Assembly (NCBI GenBank): GCA_003141315.1
Contig: PLLP01000024.1
Span: 101,948 to 165,947, forward strand
DNA: 64,000 nucleotides
Direction: 5' to 3'
DNA from: Phycisphaerales bacterium
GTDB taxonomy: Bacteria; Planctomycetota; Phycisphaerae; Sedimentisphaerales; Anaerobacaceae
Positions 34,552-42,220 of this stretch are shown here, piece after piece (position 1 is the stretch's first letter; the number at the start of each line of letters is the position of its first letter). The notes under the pieces were generated by a model that saw only the letters and a list, made by a program, of their open reading frames with translations, had not been told where the DNA came from and searched no databases. The translations under genes were made by a program, and so were the position numbers.

Positions 34552-36032
34552 CCCTGCTTTTTTAGCGATTTAACCTTTTCAATTATTCCCGTCGTGCTTT
34601 TGCCCTCGACAAGCGGCGCAAAGAGAATTTGCCCGCCGTGCTGCTTGACAAAATCTGCGCCGATTATCCCTTTTTTCTCCCAGTCTTTTCCTTTTATCAG
34701 TATATCGGGCTTTACCTGCTTAATAAGATTAAGCGGGTCCGGCTCATCGAATATTATTATATAATCTACCGCCTCCATCGCAGCCAGCACAGCGGCCCTG
34801 TCGAGCTGATTATTTACCGGCCGGTCGGGGCCTTTTATAGCTTTGACGCTCGCATCAGAATTGAGCCCGACCACAAGGATGTCCCCTGCATCTTTGCAGA
34901 ATTTCAGATATTCAATATGACCTCTGTGCAGGACGTCGAAGCAGCCGTTGGTAAAAACAATTTTTTCGTTCTGGCTCCGGTGCCAGTTCAGTTCTGTAAG
35001 GAAAGTTTCGACCGTGCGGATTTTGCCGCTTTTGCCGCGGTTCTGGCTGACGATTTCATTGATGATTTCCTCACGGCTTACGGTGGCGGTGCCGAATTTT
35101 TCAACCTCGATGCCGCCTGCGATGTTGGCAAGCTGCACGGCGGATTTGTAATCGACGCCTGCCGCAAGAGCCGCCGCCAGTGTCGCAAGCACCATATCGC
35201 CTGCCCCCGTGACATCGTAGACGTTTCGCGGACGGGTCGGCACAAGCTCGCTGATGGAATCCGTTTTGAGATATGCCCCTTCCTTGTCGAGGGTGATGAC
35301 GACCGCGTCGAGCCGCAGTCTTTTTTTGAGTTCACCGGCTGCATCAGGATAGTTCTCAGCCGTCTTAATTTCAAAGCCGACCGCTATCGACGCCTCTGTC
35401 CGGTTTGGGGTTATCAGCGTGGCGGATGTGTATTTGGAATAATCAGCCCTCGGCGACGGGTCTATCAGGACTTTTTTGCCGGCCTGCTTTGCCAGCCGAA
35501 TCATTTCACCGCACACCGATGCCGAAAGCAATCCCTTGTTGTAATCCTGGAGACAAACAATATCTGCTTGGGGCAGTTTCTCCCGGTAGGTTTGCAGGAT
35601 TTTTTTATTCTGCTCATCAGGCAAAGGGTCTGTGATTTCTTCATCTATTCTGAACAGCTGCTGCTGATGGCGATGCTGAGCAAGTCCGATTAGCCTCTGT
35701 TTTGTGATGGTGGGGCGGTCGTTTACCATTATGATGCCCGATACGTCAACTCCCGCCTTGATAAGTTTATCCTTCAATATCCCGCCGTTTGGGTCGCTGC
35801 CGATGACGCCGACGCATAAGGCCTTCGCCTGCAGTTCCGCCAAATCCATAGCTACTGCCCCCGCGCCGCCGCAGCGATACTGCGTATCCCTCACCTTCAG
35901 GACCGGCACAGGCGCCTCCGGGCTTATCCGATCGGCATCGCCAAAGGTATATACGTCGAGCATAAAATCGCCCGCAAGCAGCACTTTCGGCGAACCCAAA
36001 CTCGTAACGATTTTTAATAATTTGTCGTACAA
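34548..36032 (-). CDS. hldE: Bifunctional heptose 7-phosphate kinase / heptose 1-phosphate adenylyltransferase
   Basis: 494 residues from TTG 36032, with AGGA and a 5-nt spacer; no ATG fits. Residues ~1-320 are a PfkB/ribokinase domain (GDFMLDVYTFGDADRISPE, and DVTGAGDMVLA with the catalytic Asp). Residues ~350-494 are a cytidylyltransferase-fold domain (FTNGCFDVLHRGHIEYLK with HxGH, and the SSTTGII-like tail KSTTGIIEKV). Together they make the bisphosphate and, after GmhB, attach AMP to give ADP-heptose. The epimerase HldD that finishes the pathway is not in the window. It lies 25 nt after lpxK. Confidence 0.96.
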   Translation of the reverse strand: MYDKLLKIVTSLGSPKVLLAGDFMLDVYTFGDADRISPEAPVPVLKVRDTQYRCGGAGAVAMDLAELQAKALCVGVIGSDPNGGILKDKLIKAGVDVSGIIMVNDRPTITKQRLIGLAQHRHQQQLFRIDEEITDPLPDEQNKKILQTYREKLPQADIVCLQDYNKGLLSASVCGEMIRLAKQAGKKVLIDPSPRADYSKYTSATLITPNRTEASIAVGFEIKTAENYPDAAGELKKRLRLDAVVITLDKEGAYLKTDSISELVPTRPRNVYDVTGAGDMVLATLAAALAAGVDYKSAVQLANIAGGIEVEKFGTATVSREEIINEIVSQNRGKSGKIRTVETFLTELNWHRSQNEKIVFTNGCFDVLHRGHIEYLKFCKDAGDILVVGLNSDASVKAIKGPDRPVNNQLDRAAVLAAMEAVDYIIIFDEPDPLNLIKQVKPDILIKGKDWEKKGIIGADFVKQHGGQILFAPLVEGKSTTGIIEKVKSLKKQG

Positions 36033-36057
36033 TTCCGTCCTTTTTATTTTTAACCTG

Positions 36058-37173
36058 TTATTGCTTGAAGATTTTACCAGCAGTTGCCTCCGTAATCAAC
36101 CTTCTTAATTCATCTTCGCCGCCGGTAATTTTAATCGCAATCTCCAGATAAGCAAAAGGCATATCATTCTTATCGCCGGAGACTGCCTGAAAATCCTTAA
36201 TCTTTGTCCAGTCCTTGCCTGTGGTAATGATGACGTCGGCCTTTAGCTGTTTTGCCTTTTCCCGCAGGCTGGCAACATCATCCTCCGCATAATGATAATG
36301 GTCATCGTAAATTTCACTTCCCGTGATAGCCGCACCACACGCCTTGAGCGTCCGCAAAAATGAATCAGGGCTGCCTATCCCGCAAAATGCAAAGACCTTT
36401 TTTCCTTTAAGATTTTCCGGTTCGGCAGACTTCCCATCTGAAAAAACGATTTTGGTCGGCTGATGTATCGCCTTTGCGATTACAAGCTGCGGATTTACAT
36501 TCAGCATCCTTTGCTCAATCACCTCAAGTGCAGAATTGCTTATCAAATCGCTATGTGTAATTACAATGGCATCGGCTCTTTTGAGCGAGCGAACCTGCTC
36601 CCGCAGCAGTCCCGCTGGTATAAGTCTCTCGAAGCCGAATGGCTCAACTGCGTCAATCGTCACGATATCGAGATTGCGGGAAAGCCTCCTGTGCTGGAAG
36701 CCGTCATCGAGGATTAAAACCTTTGCGTTGAATTTTTCAATCGCTTCTTTTGCGCCTGCTATGCGGTCGGGATTTATAATTACCGCTGCATCAGGGCAGC
36801 TTTTCGCAATCACCGCCGGCTCGTCGCTCGTGGCTTGTGGTTGTTGACCCCCAACATGAAGTTGGGGGCTTTTGGTTGCTGACTTATATCCCCTTGTAAT
36901 GATAGCGCAACTTATATTTTGCTGATGCAGGTAATTGCACAGCCAGATTACTAATGGCGTCTTGCCTGTGCCGCCAGCGGTGATATTGCCGACGCTGATT
37001 ACTACCGCATTTACCTTATGCGTCTTGAATACGCCTGTATCGTAGAAGAAATTGCGGAGCCTAATTACCGCTGCGTAGAAAAATGATGCAATGTATAGCA
37101 GCAGCCGTAAAAGCCCTGCGGCAAATCCCTTGCCTTGTCCGGATATAATTTTTCTGTAGTTTTCCTGGTTCAT
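36058..37173 (-). CDS. lpxK: Tetraacyldisaccharide 4'-kinase LpxK
   Basis: 371 residues. An N-terminal membrane-associated helix (about residues 18-40) precedes the P-loop SVGNITAGGTGKTPLVIWL. Conserved ILDDGFQHRRLSRNLDIV and the later FCGIGSPDSF and VIITTGKDWTK support the call. It phosphorylates the lipid A precursor at the 4' position. Residues ~100-115 encode an extra stretch (PQLHVGGQQPQA) just after the conserved ITRGYKS; its DNA contains a perfect hairpin (36848-36868), so it looks like an inserted palindromic element tolerated in frame. It is the first gene of the heptose/envelope run. Confidence 0.95.
   Translation of the reverse strand: MNQENYRKIISGQGKGFAAGLLRLLLYIASFFYAAVIRLRNFFYDTGVFKTHKVNAVVISVGNITAGGTGKTPLVIWLCNYLHQQNISCAIITRGYKSATKSPQLHVGGQQPQATSDEPAVIAKSCPDAAVIINPDRIAGAKEAIEKFNAKVLILDDGFQHRRLSRNLDIVTIDAVEPFGFERLIPAGLLREQVRSLKRADAIVITHSDLISNSALEVIEQRMLNVNPQLVIAKAIHQPTKIVFSDGKSAEPENLKGKKVFAFCGIGSPDSFLRTLKACGAAITGSEIYDDHYHYAEDDVASLREKAKQLKADVIITTGKDWTKIKDFQAVSGDKNDMPFAYLEIAIKITGGEDELRRLITEATAGKIFKQ
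36848..36868. repeat. Perfect hairpin inside lpxK
   Basis: cccccaac-atgaa-gttggggg, an 8-bp stem with a 5-nt loop, in frame within lpxK. Confidence 0.85.
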
Positions 37174-37309
37174 AAATTCGATATTCCGAATTGCTATATA
37201 TTATTTATTTATGTGTGATTCGTAAATAGCAAATGATAAAAAGTATGTATATTTCGCTATATCGGAGTAATGCTCCCCATTAAGCAAACAAAAAATTAGG
37301 GAATTTTTG

Positions 37310-38071
37310 CTAGGTGCAATTCCTCAAATTCACAACGTGTTTTTTAGTATTACCCAACATAAAGAAATACTTGTCGAGAATTCTTAAGATTTTGTTTTGT
37401 CTCTTTAGATTTGTAGGTTGCTGAGTTCTGTAATCGAACTTGAGCAGGTCGTTGACTTGATTATTTTTGAAGGAATTCAGGATATCGCTGTAGAAATGAA
37501 TAATTCTGCAGTAATCATTGAGCCTATTTTCTATGTTATCGCCTGTGGGCATTGTCTTGGGAATTCGCATACCTTTTTGTGTTTTTCGATTATTCTGGAA
37601 AATTGATATGCCTTTTCGTGACCATTTGTCAACAATTGGGAAATGCTCCGGCATATACCAGTGAAACAACTTGGTTGCAAAGGAGTAATTCTTATTCTCT
37701 GTTGCATCTAATACAATTGGGAATATTTGTTCAGAAGCTTTTTGGATGGCTTCAGGATTACCTGTAATAGTAATGTTATTTAACTTATTGAAACAATATA
37801 AAATAGTATTCCAATTCTTCTTTAGCTCTTTGATTATCTGTTTTATAGCACAGTAATCTTTTTTTTGTCGATATAACTGTGTTTGCCAAAGACTATCTAT
37901 AAGAATGACCGAAGCGGCCGTTAATCCGGCGTTTTTAATATCTGGTGTTCTAAAATGTTGCGCCGTCAGATAATCTCCAGCCAAATATATTAGGCTCTTG
38001 TTGAATTTTTCGATTTTGCTTTTAATGTCGTCGAGATTTAACTCGTAAGGTTTGTCTCTCATTTGTCCCAT
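37310..38071 (-). CDS. Hypothetical protein, AT-rich
   Basis: 253 residues; ATG 38071 with AGGGAG and a 6-nt spacer. It is rich in Lys, Asn and Ile, and its DNA is clearly more AT-rich than the flanking lpxK and ispH, suggesting recent acquisition. The stretch SFATKLFHWYMPEHFPIVD resembles the SKxLH...P..PIxD motif of a family of HhH/OGG-like or DUF6308-type proteins, but this is only a resemblance. No signal peptide or membrane helix was seen. It stands alone, divergent from ispH. Function unknown. Confidence 0.7.
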   Translation of the reverse strand: MGQMRDKPYELNLDDIKSKIEKFNKSLIYLAGDYLTAQHFRTPDIKNAGLTAASVILIDSLWQTQLYRQKKDYCAIKQIIKELKKNWNTILYCFNKLNNITITGNPEAIQKASEQIFPIVLDATENKNYSFATKLFHWYMPEHFPIVDKWSRKGISIFQNNRKTQKGMRIPKTMPTGDNIENRLNDYCRIIHFYSDILNSFKNNQVNDLLKFDYRTQQPTNLKRQNKILRILDKYFFMLGNTKKHVVNLRNCT

Positions 38072-38127
38072 TTGATTCTCCCTTCATATGAGCTATTTGC
38101 TATTTCAACGATACCGCTGTTCGCTGA

Positions 38128-38155
38128 TTGAATAAATGATAAGAATATATATAAT
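38128..38155 (+). promoter_or_regulatory. Promoter for ispH
   Basis: TTGAAT at 38128-38133, 16-nt spacer, TATAAT at 38150-38155, 35 nt before the ispH ATG. Confidence 0.5.
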
Positions 38156-38190
38156 GATTTTCAATTTAAAAAATGATTTAATGATATTTT

Positions 38191-39042
38191 ATGAAGGTAA
38201 AAGTTGCGGAAAAATGTGGTTTTTGTCACGGCGTTGAAAACGCCATAAGCCTTGCGGAAAAGGTCCTCGCCAAAGGAATGCCCGTCTATAGCCTCGGCCC
38301 GATTATCCATAATAAGGATATTGTGCGAAAATTGGCGAGAAAAGGCCTTAAAACCGTCAGCCGTATCGACCAGATTGGCGAGGGAACTGTCCTTGTTCGC
38401 TCGCACGGCCTCGCCCCAAGGCAGATTGCGGAGATTAAGAAAAAAGGCCTGTCTATCGTTGATGCCACCTGCGTTCTCGTAAAAAGGCTGCAAAAAATCG
38501 CAAAACAGCTCGAAAAAGCGGGCTACGAGGTCGTGATTATTGGTGATAAAAACCACCCCGAGGTGCAGTCAGTGGTGGGCTGTTTGAAGAACTCATCGGT
38601 GGTTGCCAGCGGGGAAGATTTGCGCAAGTTGCCTAAAAATAAGAAGTTAGGAATTGTATGCCAGACAACACAGTCGGCTGAACACTTCGGCCAGGTCGTG
38701 GGCAGCATTGTCCGGGAAGGCTTCAGCGAAATCAGGGTTATCAATACGTTATGCAGGGAGGCACAAAAAAGGCAGGCGTCCGCTGTGCAGCTTTGCAAAA
38801 ATGTGGATGTGATGTTTGTTCTTGGCGGCCTGGACAGCGCAAATACCAGGAAACTGGCGGAATTGTGCAAAAAATATAATTGGCAAACTTACCATTTGCA
38901 AAATTGGAAGGAATTTGATAAAAAGAAGGTTTCGGGCAAAAAGGTGGTTGGCGTGACAGCCGGCGCATCGACGCCGAAATGGGTGATTGACGAGTTTGTA
39001 AGCACCCTCGAAGCGGTGAACAGAAAAAAAATTAGAAAATAA
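38191..39042 (+). CDS. ispH: 4-hydroxy-3-methylbut-2-enyl diphosphate reductase
   Basis: 283 residues. The last enzyme of the MEP isoprenoid pathway, an Fe-S protein making isopentenyl and dimethylallyl diphosphate. Cluster cysteines are visible in CGFCHGV at the N-terminus, VDATC near residue 95 and INTLC near residue 190. Active-site stretches LGPIIHNKDIV, RSHGLAPRQI and GVTAGASTPKWVIDEF are conserved. The isoprenoid pathway here is therefore the MEP type. rpsA follows after about 105 bp, an ispH-rpsA neighbourhood known from other bacteria. Confidence 0.96.
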   Translation: MKVKVAEKCGFCHGVENAISLAEKVLAKGMPVYSLGPIIHNKDIVRKLARKGLKTVSRIDQIGEGTVLVRSHGLAPRQIAEIKKKGLSIVDATCVLVKRLQKIAKQLEKAGYEVVIIGDKNHPEVQSVVGCLKNSSVVASGEDLRKLPKNKKLGIVCQTTQSAEHFGQVVGSIVREGFSEIRVINTLCREAQKRQASAVQLCKNVDVMFVLGGLDSANTRKLAELCKKYNWQTYHLQNWKEFDKKKVSGKKVVGVTAGASTPKWVIDEFVSTLEAVNRKKIRK

Positions 39043-39148
39043 ATTTGTTGTCTTTAAGCGTTTTGTTGGAAATTTTTTCGGTAAGGGCCTGTCGGCGTAA
39101 TTGTGGGGCGTCGCCAGGCGAAAACAAACTCCACAGAGGATTGGGTTT

Positions 39149-40930
39149 ATGGCAGATAAAAATATTGTTAACAAGTTAGGTCTTTCACAGGAAGAGCTCG
39201 ACAGGCAGGTCGCCGAGATGTTCACACAGACCGACAGTGAGTATCTCGAAAAAGTTCTTCAGACAAAAATCGATTCGCGGCTGCCGGGAACAATTTTGAA
39301 GGGTACGATTGTTTCACTTGTCGGAAACGATGTAATTGTTGAAATCGGTCTCAAAAGCGAAGGCGTCGTCAACGTAAATGAATTCGACAATCCCGAAGAG
39401 ATTCAAACTGGTGCAGAGATTGAAGTCCTGCTGGAGGATACCGATACCGAAGGCGGGCTTATTCCGCTCAGCAAGCGCAAGGCCGACCGCATCAGGGGAT
39501 GGGAAAGAATCATCAATACCAAAAAAGAAGGCGATGTCGTTGTCGGCACCGTCATCAGGCGCATCAAGGGCGGTCTGCTTGTCGATATAGGCGTGCCGGT
39601 TTTCCTGCCTGCCTCGCAGGTCGATATCAGAAAGCCGGGCGATATAAGCAGGTTCATCGGAAAGAAAATTGAAAGCAAAGTCCTCAAAATTGATATTGAG
39701 GGCAGAAATATAGTTATTTCAAGAAGGAAACTTATAGAGGAGCAAAGGGAAGAAAGCAAACGGAAGGTCCTTGCGGAAATCGAAGTCGGGCAGAGGCGCA
39801 AAGGCATTGTTAAAAACATCGCTGATTTCGGCGTCTTCGTTGACCTCGGCGGCGTTGATGGTTTGCTCCACATCTCGGATTTGAGCTGGGGCAGGATTTC
39901 ACATCCGTCGGAAGTCCTTCAGCTCGACCAGGAAATCGAATGCGTGGTAATCGGCGTTGACAAGGAAAAGGAAAAGATTTCGCTCGGCCTCAAGCAGAAA
40001 AGCGAAAGCCCGTGGAATACTGTCGAGCAGCGTTATCCTGTCGGCACCCGCATAAAAGGCAAAGTTGTCAACGTGATGAATTACGGCGTATTTGTCAGGC
40101 TCGAAGACGGCATCGAGGGGCTTGTTCATATCAGCGAGATGAGCTGGACAAAAAGGCTCAATCACCCAAGCGAGATGCTCAATCTCGGCGATGAAATAGA
40201 AGTGATGGTTCTCAGCGTCAACAAGGAAAAACAGGAAATATCTCTCGGCCTCAAGCAGACCGAAACTAATCCCTGGACAGTTGCCACGCAAAAATATCCG
40301 CAGGGAACAATTGTCAACTCTACCGTTAAGAGCATTACGAATTTCGGCGTCTTCGCGGAGATCGAAGAAGGCATCAATGGAATGATTCATATTTCGGATT
40401 TGAGCTGGACACGCAAATACAATCACCCGAGCGAGGCGTTCTCGAAGGGCGACCAGATAAAATGTGTCGTTCTTGAAGTCGATGCGGAGAAGCAGAGAAT
40501 ATCGCTTGGCGTCAAACAGATAAGCGAAGACCCGTGGGTTCGCGCAATTCCGGAAAAATATATACCGGGCCAGATAGTTAAGGGAAAGGTGACGAAGATT
40601 ACCAACTTTGGCGCCTTTGTTGAGCTTGAGCCGGAACTCGAAGGTCTGCTTCATATCTCAGAGCTTGCCGACCATAAAATCGACAAGCCGCAGGATATCG
40701 TAAAGGAAAACGAAGAAATTGAAGTTAAAATATTAAAAGTCGAGCCCGAAAGTCGTAAAATTGGTCTTAGCCTGCGACGGGCGCAGTGGGCCGCTGAAAA
40801 ACTTTCAGATTCGGCGACGGGCGGCCCTGAGACCGTCCTTTCCAATGACCACCCGGGTGCAGCTGATGCGCCGGATAAATCCGGAGAAGTTAAAACGGAC
40901 GACCATGTTTCCGAGAAAGCGGCGGAATAG
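39149..40930 (+). CDS. rpsA: 30S ribosomal protein S1
   Basis: 593 residues from ATG 39149, with AGAGGA and an 8-nt spacer. Six S1 RNA-binding domains can be counted, at about residues 37-105, 120-190, 205-275, 292-362, 379-450 and 465-535. Repeats 3 to 5 share the pattern GVF-x-L...G-x-HISDLSW...HPSE. The acidic tail (about residues 545-593) is low complexity. It binds mRNA leaders on the 30S subunit to help initiation. A strong terminator follows. Confidence 0.95.
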   Translation: MADKNIVNKLGLSQEELDRQVAEMFTQTDSEYLEKVLQTKIDSRLPGTILKGTIVSLVGNDVIVEIGLKSEGVVNVNEFDNPEEIQTGAEIEVLLEDTDTEGGLIPLSKRKADRIRGWERIINTKKEGDVVVGTVIRRIKGGLLVDIGVPVFLPASQVDIRKPGDISRFIGKKIESKVLKIDIEGRNIVISRRKLIEEQREESKRKVLAEIEVGQRRKGIVKNIADFGVFVDLGGVDGLLHISDLSWGRISHPSEVLQLDQEIECVVIGVDKEKEKISLGLKQKSESPWNTVEQRYPVGTRIKGKVVNVMNYGVFVRLEDGIEGLVHISEMSWTKRLNHPSEMLNLGDEIEVMVLSVNKEKQEISLGLKQTETNPWTVATQKYPQGTIVNSTVKSITNFGVFAEIEEGINGMIHISDLSWTRKYNHPSEAFSKGDQIKCVVLEVDAEKQRISLGVKQISEDPWVRAIPEKYIPGQIVKGKVTKITNFGAFVELEPELEGLLHISELADHKIDKPQDIVKENEEIEVKILKVEPESRKIGLSLRRAQWAAEKLSDSATGGPETVLSNDHPGAADAPDKSGEVKTDDHVSEKAAE

Positions 40931-40974
40931 CCGGGCCGGGAATAAAAAAGTCCGCTAAAAATGAATACGCAAAA

Positions 40975-41022
40975 GTCGTCCCCGCACCTGTCTACCACAG
41001 GAAGACGCGGGGGCGGCTTTTT
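40975..41022 (+). terminator. Rho-independent terminator after rpsA
   Basis: gtcgtccccgc pairs with gcgggggcggc across a loop that can itself form cctgt/acagg, followed by a T run at 41018-41022. It ends the ispH-rpsA unit 44 nt after the stop. Confidence 0.8.
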
Positions 41023-41123
41023 ACCTTTTAAAGCCCCGCAAAATCAGGATTGCAGCTGTTTCCTCAAAACGTTTTGATTACTAAAGGTCTGTTTTTATTA
41101 AGCCGATAGCATCTTGTAGTAAT

Positions 41124-41138
41124 CGCAGTCTGACTGCG
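41124..41138 (+). promoter_or_regulatory. Hairpin just before the sigma factor start
   Basis: cgcagt-ctg-actgcg, 7 nt before ATG 41146, in a leader with no ribosome-binding motif. A translational control element is possible but unproven. Confidence 0.35.
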
Positions 41139-41145
41139 AACAATA

Positions 41146-42048
41146 ATGGGGTGTAAATCGTCCCATAAAAAACTTATTACAGTTGAATCCGCCGCCGGCG
41201 GGCAGCAAGGAGATGACACTATCGCTTTCGATATCAGCTTAAAAGAATATTTGCACGACATCGACAGGGCACATTTGCTAACCGCAGAGCAGGAACACAA
41301 GCTGGCAAAGCGTGTTGTTGACGACAACGACCCTGCGGCCCGCGACCTGCTTGTGAGGAGCAACCTGAGGCTTGTCGTCAATATCGCCAAGAAATATTCC
41401 GAGCGCGGGATGCCTTTCGGCGACCTGATTGAGGAAGGTAATCTTGGGCTGATTCGAGCGGTCGATTATTTCGACCCGGAACGCGGAACAAGGTTCAGCA
41501 CCTACGCCGCCTGGTGGATAAAGCAGAGCATCAAACGTTCGCTCCTGATGAATATCCAGCCGCTTCACGTTCCGACGTATATGGTTGCGCTGATAAATCA
41601 GTGGCGATACACCTACAACGAGGTTGAGAACAGGTTCGGCAGAGAACCCGAGCTCGAGGAAATGGCGGAGATTATGCAAATGCCTGTTCACAAGGCAAAG
41701 ATAATTCACCAGATAGTAAAATCGCTCGGCTCTTTTAAGGATTTTGCCTCGACAGGCGACGAGCCGGACGATGAGCAAAAAGAAGAACCCATCAGCGGAC
41801 TCGATGACGGGTATGCAAACAATCCGGAAAATGATATGGTCGCGAGCGAAGAGAAGAAAAAGGCCATTCGGCTGCTCGACAGGATAGAGCCGCGTGAGGC
41901 CGCCATTTTGAGACTGCATTACGGCCTTGACGGCCATAAGCCTATGTCCTTAAAGCAAATCAGCGAGAAGCTTGACCTCACCCGCGAGAGAATCCGTCAG
42001 CTTCAGCGCGAATCACTCACAAAACTTTACGAATTTATGAATGAATAA
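41146..42048 (+). CDS. RNA polymerase sigma-70 factor, RpoD/SigA-like, short
   Basis: 300 residues with regions 1.2 (SLKEYLHDIDRAHLLTAEQE), 2 (LRLVVNIAKKYSERGMPFGD...GNLGLIRAVDYFD...FSTYAAWWIKQSI), 3 and 4 (LRLHYGLDGHKPMSLKQI...TRERIRQLQRESL). This is a group 1 or 2 sigma factor; it lacks the long acidic 1.1 region and may be a secondary housekeeping-like factor. The start ATG 41146 has no Shine-Dalgarno, and a 6-bp hairpin (41124-41138) ends 7 nt before it. Monocistronic, with its own upstream region after the rpsA terminator. Confidence 0.92.
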   Translation: MGCKSSHKKLITVESAAGGQQGDDTIAFDISLKEYLHDIDRAHLLTAEQEHKLAKRVVDDNDPAARDLLVRSNLRLVVNIAKKYSERGMPFGDLIEEGNLGLIRAVDYFDPERGTRFSTYAAWWIKQSIKRSLLMNIQPLHVPTYMVALINQWRYTYNEVENRFGREPELEEMAEIMQMPVHKAKIIHQIVKSLGSFKDFASTGDEPDDEQKEEPISGLDDGYANNPENDMVASEEKKKAIRLLDRIEPREAAILRLHYGLDGHKPMSLKQISEKLDLTRERIRQLQRESLTKLYEFMNE

Positions 42049-42220
42049 CTCCAAATTGCGCGAGTATTTTGGCCCGCCGATAGAGAAAATCCATCAAAAT
42101 TTTTCTTGATTTTTCAGAATACCCCTGTTAAACTGCTATATAAAGAATCCGGTATCCGGAATTCAATAGTCTTGTGTCCTTAGTCTTATGACTTGAGTCT
42201 TTTTTGAGGAGATGGAGGTT

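Noticed and set aside
34629-35693. 354-codon open frame opposite hldE
   Set aside because: Antisense shadow of a clearly conserved gene.
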